From positions 1 to 40,913 of the forward strand of contig JAFYWF010000045.1 in NCBI GenBank assembly GCA_017558145.1: a DNA stretch of 40,913 bases, written 5' to 3'. The DNA is from Lachnospiraceae bacterium. GTDB lineage: Bacteria; Bacillota; Clostridia; Lachnospirales; Lachnospiraceae. This document shows positions 16,049 through 24,876 of the stretch, piece after piece (the first letter of the stretch is position 1; each line of letters begins with the position of its first letter). A model generated the notes under the pieces. That model had not been told where the DNA came from. It made no database searches and saw only the letters and a list, made by a program, of their open reading frames with translations. The position numbers were made by a program, and so were the translations under genes.

Positions 16049-17266
16049 TTATACAACAAGAACCTTCACTTTACCAACGAGGATTTCATCATTTTTTTCA
16101 ATTTCCTGGATTTCTCCATTTTCCAAAGGTAAGCCATTTAAATATGTGCCATTTGTAGAATTCAAATCCACAATTGCAATTTTGTTTTCTTTCTTTATAA
16201 ATTGACAATGGATACGACTGACAGAAATATCATTGATTACAATTTGTACTTCTTCTTTCATTTTTCCCACTTTACAAGGAAAATCTTTTAATACAATTTG
16301 TTTTTTTCTTCCATGTTCTTTCCATTGTAATTTCCATTCTTCATCTTTTTCCATGGATTCAAAAAATACAGTTTCTCCAACTTCAAATTCTTTTTTCAAA
16401 GAAACTTTTTCTTCTTTGACTTCTTTATTTTCATTTTTTTCTTTTCCTTTATTTTTATCAAATATTAAACACACGAAAAACATAATAAAACACAATATCG
16501 AAATCGCCAAACAAGATATCTTAATTCTAATAGGAATATGATTTAAAAACTGTGCGCCCAAACAAAGAATAGATACTAGAAGCAAAAAATATTTTCTTCT
16601 TTGTTTAAATATTTCCTTATGTTGTATATTTTCCTCTCCGTTTTCTTCTGTTTCTATATTATCGTCCCATTCCTCTATTGAAATTGGTTTCGTTTCTTTC
16701 GGTATATTCTTTTTTTGTCTCTTCATTATATTTTCTTTTTCCAGTATCGTCATAAAATGATATAAAGAAAACTGTGTTTGGCTTTGTTGGCGATAAAAAT
16801 GATATGCTGCATTAACTCCATATTCATCCTTATGGTTAATTTTTTCCAAAAAAAATTCTGCTAATTTTCTAAAATTTGCCGCCTCATCCTGCCACGGTAA
16901 AATTACAACATAATATCTTTGATTTTCTTCTTCTTCAAATATGTATTTAGGATCTAAACAAATCATTTTTTCTGTTAATAAAAAATTTCTTAATTCCTCC
17001 AACACTGGTAGCAATCCCTGGAATATTCTTGTCATTTCTTCTAATTCCATTTCTTTTTCTTGATAAATGTCTATTAGATTTCTTTTATTACTGACATCTA
17101 CATAAAGAAATCCTCTACCATCTTCCATCCTAGTCTTAGTTGGAAGCACTCCTTTAATCCTATTCTTTTCCATCATTTTGAAAGAATAGGATTGAATATC
17201 TACATACTCTGGAATTTCAATTAACATATAATTAGCATACAAATCTGCACGATACTTAACTTCCAT
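16049..17266 (-). CDS. DUF6382/FHA-domain membrane protein of the Tad locus
   Basis: The 405-residue protein has an N-terminal DUF6382-like domain (about 1-170), a charged stretch, and two closely spaced transmembrane helices near 228-265. A Lys/Glu linker leads to a C-terminal FHA domain. The FHA residues needed for phosphothreonine binding are visible: ISVSRIHCQF and LNSTNGTYLNG. The FHA domain is cytosolic by the even number of helices. It is the last gene of the Tad operon, overlapping the TadE-like gene by 11 bp, with AAGGAGATTGT before its ATG. It probably links Ser/Thr kinase signalling to pilus function, which is inference. Confidence 0.85.
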   Translation of the reverse strand: MEVKYRADLYANYMLIEIPEYVDIQSYSFKMMEKNRIKGVLPTKTRMEDGRGFLYVDVSNKRNLIDIYQEKEMELEEMTRIFQGLLPVLEELRNFLLTEKMICLDPKYIFEEEENQRYYVVILPWQDEAANFRKLAEFFLEKINHKDEYGVNAAYHFYRQQSQTQFSLYHFMTILEKENIMKRQKKNIPKETKPISIEEWDDNIETEENGEENIQHKEIFKQRRKYFLLLVSILCLGAQFLNHIPIRIKISCLAISILCFIMFFVCLIFDKNKGKEKNENKEVKEEKVSLKKEFEVGETVFFESMEKDEEWKLQWKEHGRKKQIVLKDFPCKVGKMKEEVQIVINDISVSRIHCQFIKKENKIAIVDLNSTNGTYLNGLPLENGEIQEIEKNDEILVGKVKVLVV

Positions 17267-17693
17267 ACAATCTCCTTGTGTTTCTTATTCTATTAACCGG
17301 ATGTATAATTCCGGCTTTTGCGTCTGTTTTTAATTCTTTCCAATTAAGATTTAAAAAAGGAAATTCTATAAACGGTAAGTTTACTTTTCCTTTTATAGTT
17401 ACTTCAACTTTTGCGTCTGTAACGGTAATAGTTTCTTGTGTTTGGGTGATAAATAACGTTTTTTCTTTCCATAAATTTAAGATTTGTTCACTCACATAGG
17501 ATTTTATTTCTTTTTGACTCATATCTGTTTGCAAACTGCCTCGTAATGCCGCAATATATGAAATCTGGTTTAATACAGCTGCATTATATAAATATATACT
17601 CAAACATATTGTGAATATAATTCCACCAAAAACAAACGGATATACCAAAGTTGCTTCTACCGTCATATACGCATTTATCTTTTTTTTACACAT
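17256..17693 (-). CDS. TadE-like pseudopilin
   Basis: A 145-residue protein with a short basic N-terminus, then AYMTVEATLVYPFVFGGIIF, a TadE/G-type class IVb leader with Glu13 before a single hydrophobic helix. The rest is an extracellular domain of beta strands (VTVTDAKVEVTIKGKVNLP). Such proteins are minor pilins processed by the A24 peptidase and inserted with the Flp pilus. It overlaps the second peptidase gene by 8 bp (ATGTGTAA) and the FHA gene by 11 bp. Confidence 0.8.
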   Translation of the reverse strand: MCKKKINAYMTVEATLVYPFVFGGIIFTICLSIYLYNAAVLNQISYIAALRGSLQTDMSQKEIKSYVSEQILNLWKEKTLFITQTQETITVTDAKVEVTIKGKVNLPFIEFPFLNLNWKELKTDAKAGIIHPVNRIRNTRRLYGS

Positions 17694-18117
17694 ATTCCAT
17701 ACCCCATAACAATAAATGAGATAACCATAAAAATGGCAAAAAAGGAATTTTGTCTTTTGTCGTAATTTTTTTGAAAGCTAACATAATTATTGTAAAGCTT
17801 GTAATTAATAATATTGAGACTTCTAGCAACTTCCATATTTTTATATTTAAAAAACAACTACCAAGAATTAACAATACATAACCATCTCCATATCCAATTT
17901 TTTCTTTCGTTATTTTCGCTATTACCAAAAATATCAATCCCGGAAGAAGACTTATTAACCATTGCTTACCTATAAAATTATTTCTCCATATAGAAAGACA
18001 AAATATAACAAAAGCAATTATGCCACCTATTCTTAAATAATAAGAATTTATTTTATAAGTTTTAATATCTTGTATCATTCCCCATAACAAAAATATATTA
18101 ATAATAATGTTTTTCAT
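17686..18117 (-). CDS. Second A24-type prepilin peptidase of the Tad locus
   Basis: A 143-residue polytopic membrane protein. The two catalytic Asp are present: Asp17 in GMIQDIKTYKI and Asp78 in IGYGDGYVL (the GxGD motif). It lacks the N-terminal methylase domain, as in TadV/CpaA. I start at the ATG 18117, which follows GGGTGA; the upstream codons up to 18201 are read from the neighbouring gene's DNA and are unlikely to be translated. A second peptidase gene lies at 24873-25397. It may be devoted to the pseudopilins encoded on either side. Confidence 0.8.
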   Translation of the reverse strand: MKNIIINIFLLWGMIQDIKTYKINSYYLRIGGIIAFVIFCLSIWRNNFIGKQWLISLLPGLIFLVIAKITKEKIGYGDGYVLLILGSCFLNIKIWKLLEVSILLITSFTIIMLAFKKITTKDKIPFLPFLWLSHLLLWGMEYV

Positions 18118-18119
18118 TT

Positions 18120-18923
18120 TCACCCACATTTTTGACAAGCTGGTACTCCGTTCACCTGCGATAGAGGTAAACTTCTCACATATCGTCTTAATCCTCTGCA
18201 TTTTATTGTTGTGTGATATCTATCTCCATAATTTGTAATATATACCAATGTAACAAATCCATTTTCTCCACAATATTCACAAGGAGTATAACTTCTTCCT
18301 CCTTCATTTGTACTGTATTCTAATCCTATCAAATCCACTGGTTGTATAGATAAGGATAAATGCGTACATCCTCTATCTTTATGATAGACACTTCCATATT
18401 GAGTCATATATACTAGGATATCTTCTTCCTCACGATTTTTTCCTCCTACCACATCATAACCAGTCCATGGTTTTACAACACAGCTTGCTCTTAATCTTGC
18501 ATCCGGAACTGCAATTAAAGAATACATAGATTCTACTTTTCTACTTTTATGTAATCGTATTAATTCATCATTCCTTCCTTGTAACCCTTCTGTAACATAA
18601 GCTATCGATGCCAATTGTTTCCCTTGTTGCTGTAAATTGGTCATATCTTGCGTATATGTTCTAAACAAAAATATCAAAGAAAAAATATTGGTTAAAAAGA
18701 ATAAAAAAAAGGAAAAAGATAAAGACGCTTCTACACACATAGAACCATTATATTTAGAAGGTGTTAAAAAGAATGTTCTTTGGAATTTTCTTTTTATATT
18801 TTTGTTTGGATTGAGTTCACTGTCACTTGAGTTGGGGTTGAGTTGTTCGTGACATGCCTGGAGAGAAGTCTTTTGATTATTTTTTTTATAGTAAAGTAAT
18901 ATATAATTTTTTCCAAAGAACAT
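18120..18923 (-). CDS. TadE-like pilin protein with two HC..CxxC metal-binding modules
   Basis: The 267-residue protein has a basic, Asn-rich N-terminal stretch (1-58), then MCVEASLSFSFFLFFL, a pseudopilin-type Glu plus helix near 62-88. The extracellular part ends in two similar modules: VYMTQYGSVYHKDRGC followed by PCEYCG, and VYITNYGDRYHTTIKC followed by ACQKCG. Each supplies one His and three Cys (His181, Cys186, Cys215, Cys218; His237, Cys242, Cys263, Cys266). The spacing resembles the zinc-type module found in Ada and some nuclease proteins. The long N-terminus is unusual for a pilin; a later start nearer Met62 is possible. It overlaps no neighbour and is flanked by DUF5702 and the second peptidase. 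Confidence 0.7.
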   Translation of the reverse strand: MFFGKNYILLYYKKNNQKTSLQACHEQLNPNSSDSELNPNKNIKRKFQRTFFLTPSKYNGSMCVEASLSFSFFLFFLTNIFSLIFLFRTYTQDMTNLQQQGKQLASIAYVTEGLQGRNDELIRLHKSRKVESMYSLIAVPDARLRASCVVKPWTGYDVVGGKNREEEDILVYMTQYGSVYHKDRGCTHLSLSIQPVDLIGLEYSTNEGGRSYTPCEYCGENGFVTLVYITNYGDRYHTTIKCRGLRRYVRSLPLSQVNGVPACQKCG

Positions 18924-18938
18924 CCTTTTTGACACCTC

Positions 18939-20399
18939 CTATTCGAATCTATATTTTCGTGTAATTTCATATCCATATCCATAATTACTACTTAGATTTG
19001 CTTTTGCAGCTACACTATAAATACATCCATCCATTTGAAAATATTGATTTCCATCCGTTACTCGTATATCCATTTCACATATATCCGCAAACTTATTTAG
19101 TAGCTCTTCCTCTTTCTTTAAAGAAAGGAAAAATTGTAAATAATTCTGATAATCAAGACCTTCTTCAGATGTCTTATATTCTCCTAAAAAAGAAGTAAAG
19201 GCGAATAATTGAAGTAAAGGCGTATTCCAATTTTCACTTGTTTTTTGTAGTGGTAGTTTGTTTCCATCCATTAAAATTCGGACATCTTTCACACTTTCTG
19301 CATAATTCCATGCAAAAAGTATTGTTAACTTTAATGCATCTTTTATTTCCGGTGATAAAAATACTGCACTCAATAACCATGCTAAAGTATCTGCTTCACT
19401 TTGCTTTGTACCATCAGAAAGTAAATGTATAAAATTAATTCCTTGTCTGATCCATAAAATATCCTCAACTGTCGCTTCTAAATTTTCCAAATCACTTTTT
19501 TTACCATGTAATAAATATTCTATCTGATATTTCAAGACAGCTTTTTCCATAGGTGTTTGATAATTACTGCATTTTTCCATGAAATATTCATTTAACAATA
19601 GTTTTCCTGTTACTTGATCTAAGGAGGATTCTTTTATCGTTATTTCACCTTGTCCCTTTCTTGGCGTTCTATGACTGTAATAATATTCCGGTGTAATTAT
19701 CATAGAAGAAATCTTATTTTCTTTTCCTAAAACTAAACCTAATGTTCCTTGTGCTTTTATCGCTTTAATATGGTTTGCAGGATTATCAAATTCTATTGGT
19801 ATTTCTTCCCCTGTTTCCGGATCTATAAAATCTTTTTTCTTTTCTTCTACTAAACTTTGAAGTCTTTCCTCCGCAGCATCCCATTCTCCATCAAAATCTC
19901 GTTCTTGTTGCTTTTGTACTTCAATTATTTTATTTGTTGTTTTTATTTTATCTAAAATTTTAATCCCTTTATTTAATTGCATATAATCTAATATCTGGGA
20001 TTTTAATATAATTCCTCCCGCATCTGTTGCATAAATATATTCTAAAAATTCTACATTATCAGAATGCAAGCCGGTTAAATCACGAATTCCAACAACTCCT
20101 TCCACTCGCTGCCTGTCGAAATTTTCATTCATATAATATTGTAAATGCTCTTCGCTTTTTCTAATTTCAGGTTTACCTTCTCCATAGGAACTATCAATAA
20201 AAAATAAATCATACTGATTTAAAAGTTCTCTATGAAACTCTCCAAAAGCAGAAAACAAAGACACATCCATAACACCCTCTGCTTCTGTTCTAATCGTCTG
20301 CACTCTGATTGCTTCAAATAAAGTAAATATTAGAGACAACATGACTCCCAATGTTAATGCAAGATAACATGTGATATAACCACTTTCATACTTTTTCAT
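18939..20399 (-). CDS. DUF5702 Tad-locus pseudopilin-like protein
   Basis: The 486-residue protein begins MKKYESGYITCYLALTLG and has one N-terminal hydrophobic helix (to about residue 30). A large extracellular domain follows, rich in helices and charged residues (AAEERLQSLVEEKKKDF), and it ends in a Gly/Tyr-rich tail. This matches DUF5702, which occurs in clostridial Tad loci in the place of TadG. Its ATG overlaps the Flp pilin stop by one base (TGATG), so the two are translationally coupled. It probably sits in or at the base of the pilus. Confidence 0.8.
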   Translation of the reverse strand: MKKYESGYITCYLALTLGVMLSLIFTLFEAIRVQTIRTEAEGVMDVSLFSAFGEFHRELLNQYDLFFIDSSYGEGKPEIRKSEEHLQYYMNENFDRQRVEGVVGIRDLTGLHSDNVEFLEYIYATDAGGIILKSQILDYMQLNKGIKILDKIKTTNKIIEVQKQQERDFDGEWDAAEERLQSLVEEKKKDFIDPETGEEIPIEFDNPANHIKAIKAQGTLGLVLGKENKISSMIITPEYYYSHRTPRKGQGEITIKESSLDQVTGKLLLNEYFMEKCSNYQTPMEKAVLKYQIEYLLHGKKSDLENLEATVEDILWIRQGINFIHLLSDGTKQSEADTLAWLLSAVFLSPEIKDALKLTILFAWNYAESVKDVRILMDGNKLPLQKTSENWNTPLLQLFAFTSFLGEYKTSEEGLDYQNYLQFFLSLKKEEELLNKFADICEMDIRVTDGNQYFQMDGCIYSVAAKANLSSNYGYGYEITRKYRFE

Positions 20400-20569
20400 C
20401 AGATAGTATTCGCCTGACTTACAATTTTTTCAAAAATAGAATTTACCAAATCAGTAAGTTGTTTTTTAAATATAATTACCAGACTAATTAAAACGACAAT
20501 AATCAAAATAACTTCCACAGTTCCCATTCCATCATCTTCTTTCAAAAAATCTCTCCATGTTTTTAACAT
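20399..20569 (-). CDS. flp: Flp-type (type IVb) major pilin
   Basis: A 56-residue protein: MLKTWRDFLKEDD, then the cleavage region GMGTVEVILIIVVLISLVII, then a short charged tail. The Glu five residues after the Gly and the hydrophobic stretch fit Flp1-family pilins. GGAGG lies 6 nt before the ATG. It lies in the Tad operon between the F-type membrane protein and DUF5702. It would be the main fibre subunit, cut by the A24 peptidase and assembled by TadA/B/C. Confidence 0.88.
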   Translation of the reverse strand: MLKTWRDFLKEDDGMGTVEVILIIVVLISLVIIFKKQLTDLVNSIFEKIVSQANTI

Positions 20570-20607
20570 TTTTCTTCCTCCTTTGTTAATTTTTCAGCTA
20601 GTATTTC

Positions 20608-20898
20608 TTACATTTGAAACGAAAATAATGCCGGTACCATAATGAAAACCATAACAATTCCCAACATTATAATCATTGGAAACAATAATTTTGTTTCTAT
20701 TTCCTCACCTTTCTTTTGAATTCTTCCCTTTTGTTCTTCCTGCGCTTTTTTACCTTCTTTTTTTAAAGTCTCTAATATTGTGATGCTTCCCTTTTCCACG
20801 TGTTGAATAATTAAACCAGATAATTTTCGATAACATGGCAAATTACATCTTTTTGCCAAAAGCTCATATCCTTCTTTTTGAGGTAAACCATTTTTCAT
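20608..20898 (-). CDS. TadC-like protein, C-terminal part of a frameshifted gene
   Basis: The 96-residue piece corresponds to the C-terminal third of a type II secretion F domain: MKNGLPQKEGYELLAKRC, a helix-rich cytoplasmic part, and the final membrane helix FPMIIMLGIVMVFIMVPALF. It is in the -1 frame relative to the N-terminal part (20895-21872). Its ATG overlaps the stop of that part as ATGA, so re-initiation is possible. In-frame codons upstream of the ATG (FEELSYVCRQ) continue the family, which shows that the original gene was one reading frame. Confidence 0.8.
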   Translation of the reverse strand: MKNGLPQKEGYELLAKRCNLPCYRKLSGLIIQHVEKGSITILETLKKEGKKAQEEQKGRIQKKGEEIETKLLFPMIIMLGIVMVFIMVPALFSFQM

Positions 20899-21872
20899 TT
20901 GTCTACAAACGTAGGATAATTCTTCAAATAAATAATTTTTTTCTTTTTATATTCTTGTTCCATTCGAAACAAAGAACCTTGTACACTCATTCCAGCTTCT
21001 AGATACAAAATAAGACGACTAATAAAATCAGGAAAGGAATAAAGCAATTCTTCTTTCCTTATCTTTGTTATACGATGTATTTCCATATCCTTTTGATAAG
21101 ATATAAACGGAACTAATAATAAACACAAAACAAGGATTACTTTAGTAGAATTATTAGAAGGATATCTCCATTGCAAATTTTTACTATCATAAATTTCGGG
21201 CAAATGAAAATTTGATGTTTCCTTATCTTCAGATTGAGACTTTTGAATCTTATGTTTCAAATAATAAAGCGTATCTTCTTTACTTTTAGGCAACACAGTA
21301 ATCGAAATCTTTTCTTCTTTTTTCCATAATCCATATTGTAATTCTACTTTTAAATCTACAATTTCCGGTTTTCTTATATTTTCAAAATTCAACACTCCAT
21401 CATTATCTATAAATTCCGGTTTTGTACTTTCCCATTGTATTACAAATGGATATTCATCAAATTGGACAATAAGATTTAAATTATTCTCGACAGCACTTAA
21501 ACTCTCATTTTCATTTAATATTGCCTGACAAAGTTTTTCCATTGCTCCCTCTGCCAATACTTCAATCTCTTCAAGTGTATATTCTTTTTCTTCCAATATG
21601 ACAGAAAAAGGTTGCCATTCTTCTTCACTTACTTTGATTTCCAACTGGTATTCTTTTTTCCCTTGTCCTTTAATATTTCTTGTTAAATTATTATTTTCTA
21701 TCTTCCTTTGTTGCTCGTCTGTCACAAAGGAAATGATAAGTATACCTATTATTACTAATAAAAGAAGCAACATATCTTTTCTTTTTTTCTTATAATATTC
21801 TTCTAATTGAAGATTCAAATTTGCTTCACCATATAGTTCTTTCAAATCTTTTTCAATTTGTACCTTACTCAC
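20895..21872 (-). CDS. TadC-like protein, N-terminal part of a frameshifted gene
   Basis: The 325-residue part has an N-terminal transmembrane helix (LLLLLVIIGILIISF), a large soluble domain (about 60-230), a second helix (VILVLCLLLVPFISY) and the start of the F domain (LLYSFPDFISRLILYLEAGMSV). Translation then leaves the family frame after MEQEYKKKK and ends 14 codons later. The shift lies in an A7 run (minus strand, 20942-20936); one more A would restore the frame. The large soluble insert between the first helix and the F domain is notable. The start is GTG after GGAG. It follows tadB by 13 nt. Confidence 0.8.
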   Translation of the reverse strand: MSKVQIEKDLKELYGEANLNLQLEEYYKKKRKDMLLLLLVIIGILIISFVTDEQQRKIENNNLTRNIKGQGKKEYQLEIKVSEEEWQPFSVILEEKEYTLEEIEVLAEGAMEKLCQAILNENESLSAVENNLNLIVQFDEYPFVIQWESTKPEFIDNDGVLNFENIRKPEIVDLKVELQYGLWKKEEKISITVLPKSKEDTLYYLKHKIQKSQSEDKETSNFHLPEIYDSKNLQWRYPSNNSTKVILVLCLLLVPFISYQKDMEIHRITKIRKEELLYSFPDFISRLILYLEAGMSVQGSLFRMEQEYKKKKIIYLKNYPTFVDK

Positions 21873-21885
21873 TGAGTTCTCCTTT

Positions 21886-22671
21886 TTAAATGATTTCAGT
21901 CATTTTTTCTACCATTAAAAAAGCCAAAATATATGCTGTCATACAAAGTGTCATAATTCCAATTCCTATCATATTGTGATACATAACATCAAAATATCCT
22001 TTGGATGTAGCATCCATATAGTATAAAATCACAAATGGAATGATACACATGACTCTACTTTCTGTTTTTTTACCGTGAATTAAAATATTGATCTCTTCTT
22101 GCATTTCAATTCTTGTAATCACATTTGTTACAATTTTTCCAATAATATCATTCCAATCTCCACCTGTTTTACATACAATAGAATAGATATCAGCAAAATC
22201 TTCTAATGCACTTTTAGGACATCGTTTACCTAAATCTAATAGCATTTGTTCTAAAGTGTTTCCGTTTTGCAGACCTCTTTTTATCCACAAAAGCTCTTTT
22301 GCCATATCACAACTATCCCCATATATTCCAGTGACATATTTATAACTTTCTACAAAAGCATTTTCTATAGAATATCCAGATTGTAAATTTGTTTGTATGG
22401 ACAATAACGTTTCTTTAAATTCTTCTTCTAACTTTTCTCTTCTTTTTTTCCGTAATTTCTTTTGTTTTTGTTTTCTATAAAGCCAAAGACCTGGACTTAG
22501 AATTAGAATTGCCAAAAAACTTCGATAAAAGAAATAAGAAAATAATAGAATAATAATCCCCCCCTCAAGAAAGCACATAACTTCTTCTTTTATCGAAAGT
22601 GTAGGGTTTTCATAATCTATTTTTTTCCATTTTATGAGCCTTGTTTTATTCCTCAAACTCCAATCCGGCAC
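21886..22671 (-). CDS. tadB: TadB-like inner-membrane platform protein
   Basis: A type II secretion F domain protein of about 261 residues, the platform that works with TadC and the TadA ATPase to assemble Flp pili. It has two N-terminal helices (GGIIILLFSYFF, LAILILSPGLWLY), a basic loop and the F-domain stretch LLSIQTNLQSGYSIENAFVE. FADIYSIVCKTGGDWNDIIG follows, and the last two helices are PFVILYYMDA and GIGIMTLCMTAYILAFLMV. The start is uncertain: no ATG is available, GTG at 22671 is chosen, and TTG at 22704 or 22656 is possible. All overlap the end of tadA. Confidence 0.85.
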   Translation of the reverse strand: MPDWSLRNKTRLIKWKKIDYENPTLSIKEEVMCFLEGGIIILLFSYFFYRSFLAILILSPGLWLYRKQKQKKLRKKRREKLEEEFKETLLSIQTNLQSGYSIENAFVESYKYVTGIYGDSCDMAKELLWIKRGLQNGNTLEQMLLDLGKRCPKSALEDFADIYSIVCKTGGDWNDIIGKIVTNVITRIEMQEEINILIHGKKTESRVMCIIPFVILYYMDATSKGYFDVMYHNMIGIGIMTLCMTAYILAFLMVEKMTEII

Positions 22672-23881
22672 TTTCCATTTTATATGTGTGAATAAGTGTT
22701 CCAACTTTTACTAAACTTCCTTCCACTTTATCTTTTTTTGTTTCCTTATTTTCTTGAAAACGAAAGATAGGATTCAACATGATTTGTTCATCTTCTATTC
22801 CTTTAACTTCCACAATTTCTAATACTTTTCGACTTTTATCTCTTAACCTCCCCAGGTGAATTATTAAATCTATTCCTGATGCAATTTGCCTTCTAATTGC
22901 AGAAACAGGAATTTCCGCCGACATTAAGATCATATTTTCCAATCGAATTAACATATCTTTTGCGCTATTTGCATGAGCACTTGACATACTTCCATCATGC
23001 CCGCAGTTCATAGCACTTCCAATCATATCCAAAGCTTCTTCTCCTCGAACTTCACCTACAATAATTCTGTTCGGACGCATTCTTAAAGATGTTTTTATTA
23101 AGTCGCGTATGGAAATCAATTTTCCACCTTCTACATAGACATTTCTAGTTTCCATACGTATTAAATTTTCGATTCCTAAAATTTGAAGTTCTGCACTATC
23201 CTCAATCGTAATAATTCTTTCATCAGAAGGAATATATTGTGATAAAGCATTTAAAAAAGTGGTTTTTCCACTTCCTGTACCTCCACTAATTAATATATTG
23301 TATTTTGCTTTTACTGCTTTTTGTAAAAAAACAATTGCTTCCTCAGTAATAGCTCCTATTTCTTTTAATTTTTCCATAGTAATTGGTTGACTTGGAAATC
23401 TTCGTATCGTTAGGATTGGACCATTTAAAGCAATAGGGGCTAAAACAACATTTACCCTTGCTCCACTTCCGAAAATTCTTGCATCTACTATTGGCATAGC
23501 CTCATTAACAGTTCGATTACAAGAAGATACAATCTGATTAATTACTTGTAACAACATTTCTGTAGATTCAAATTGTTGTTTTACTCTTTCTATAGCTCCT
23601 TTTTTTTCAACGAAAATATGCTCCGGACCATTGACCATAATTTCTGTAATTTCTTCATCGTCTAATAAATCTTGTAAAATATCATATTTTCGTAACGCAT
23701 CGAAAATTTCTTTCCCCATTTGCTTTCTTTGAGAAAGTGTTAAAGAATAAGATTCTTCTTTTTCCAACAAATACATACTAATCAAATCTTTTAACTCTTC
23801 TTCACTTAATTCCTCTGCAAATTTCATATCTGACATTATCTTTTGTTTTATTTGAGATACTATTTTTTTATCTTCATGCAT
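22646..23881 (-). CDS. tadA: TadA/CpaF secretion ATPase
   Basis: A 411-residue hexameric ATPase of the secretion superfamily that powers Flp pilus assembly. Residues 100-190 form the N2 domain, Walker A is SGGTGSGKTTF, the Asp box is ITIEDSAELQ, Walker B is IIVGEVRGEEA and the His box is CGHDGSMSSAHAN. The Arg finger region is RLENM. It starts 2 nt after the CpaE-like stop and its C-terminal end overlaps tadB. Confidence 0.95.
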   Translation of the reverse strand: MHEDKKIVSQIKQKIMSDMKFAEELSEEELKDLISMYLLEKEESYSLTLSQRKQMGKEIFDALRKYDILQDLLDDEEITEIMVNGPEHIFVEKKGAIERVKQQFESTEMLLQVINQIVSSCNRTVNEAMPIVDARIFGSGARVNVVLAPIALNGPILTIRRFPSQPITMEKLKEIGAITEEAIVFLQKAVKAKYNILISGGTGSGKTTFLNALSQYIPSDERIITIEDSAELQILGIENLIRMETRNVYVEGGKLISIRDLIKTSLRMRPNRIIVGEVRGEEALDMIGSAMNCGHDGSMSSAHANSAKDMLIRLENMILMSAEIPVSAIRRQIASGIDLIIHLGRLRDKSRKVLEIVEVKGIEDEQIMLNPIFRFQENKETKKDKVEGSLVKVGTLIHTYKMESAGLEFEE

Positions 23882-23883
23882 TT

Positions 23884-24876
23884 CTATTCTAAATCCTCAT
23901 GAATACAATCTTTTACATACTCTACCAATTCCGTGTAGGTAAGTTGCTGCAACCCCGGAGGTAAATTTTTAATTTCCGGGATACTATAACATTTCGTTTT
24001 TCGCCAAATATCTTCATAATTACTTTTTTTCAATACTTCTTCATATTGAGTGATTTTTGCCATAGAAAATCCATCTTGTCGATGTAGGGTATATACCACA
24101 TTACAAACTCTAAGAATATCGTATAATCCTTGTATAGCATCCGATAAATCTAAGATTAAGTATTCATAATCACTTCCTATTTCAATTTCACGAAATAGTT
24201 GAATCCATTCTTCCTTACTAACAGAGATAAAATCTAAATAGGAATGAAAAGGTGGTAAAATATCTAATTCCCCTGCTCTTTCTGTCATACTTCCCATTCG
24301 ATAAATAAATTTTTCTTTGGAATTTTGTAAATGATATATTAATTCAGACATGTCAGTTTCAAATTCTTTATGCAAAAGATTTCCTAATCCGGAATAGCTT
24401 TCCATATTAATGTATAGTACTTTGTGTTTTTTACTTAAAAGTTGACCTAACACAAAAGAAAAAGATGTTTTTAAGCATCGACCTACAGGTGAATATACGC
24501 CTATTAGTTTCATGCTTTTTCGATCTGATGTGACTCTTCCTACAATTCCTTCCTTTGCAACCCAATCAAGTAATTCTTTTATAATTTGTTCTATAGACTG
24601 GAATTTAAAAATAGATTTGATTTTTTCTTCTAACACTAATGTATTTTCACTTAATATTACTACTTTACCTATGGGAAGCATTTGAATTTTAGGAGAATAA
24701 TTTTTTTCTGCGATTAAAGTAACTGCAATGGGATGATTTAAAGAATAATTAGCTAAGGTTTCCTCCGATGTAAAGAGTTGTACTTGAAACGGGAAATTCT
24801 TTTTATTACTTAAATAATCCACTAATTGGTAGGCATATTCGATCTCACTATCACATACAGCTAATATCTGATTCAT
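23884..24876 (-). CDS. CpaE-like pilus-locus protein with a degenerate ATPase loop
   Basis: A 330-residue protein. Residues 1-125 are receiver-like (MNQILAVCDSEIEYAYQLV, IGKVVILSEN). The second half has a MinD/ParA fold: GVYSPVGRCLKTSFSFVLG at the Walker A place, then VLYINMESYSGLG and YEYLILDLSDAIQ. The deviant loop keeps Lys-Thr-Ser but loses the KGGxGKT glycines, so ATP binding is doubtful. In other Tad loci CpaE helps place the pilus machine. It overlaps the first prepilin peptidase gene by 4 bp (ATGA), and tadA follows 2 nt later. Confidence 0.8.
   Translation of the reverse strand: MNQILAVCDSEIEYAYQLVDYLSNKKNFPFQVQLFTSEETLANYSLNHPIAVTLIAEKNYSPKIQMLPIGKVVILSENTLVLEEKIKSIFKFQSIEQIIKELLDWVAKEGIVGRVTSDRKSMKLIGVYSPVGRCLKTSFSFVLGQLLSKKHKVLYINMESYSGLGNLLHKEFETDMSELIYHLQNSKEKFIYRMGSMTERAGELDILPPFHSYLDFISVSKEEWIQLFREIEIGSDYEYLILDLSDAIQGLYDILRVCNVVYTLHRQDGFSMAKITQYEEVLKKSNYEDIWRKTKCYSIPEIKNLPPGLQQLTYTELVEYVKDCIHEDLE

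Noticed and set aside
17675..17857. 60-residue minus-strand open frame overlapping the second prepilin peptidase
   Set aside because: The peptidase frame has both catalytic Asp and fits the operon; this one has no recognisable features.
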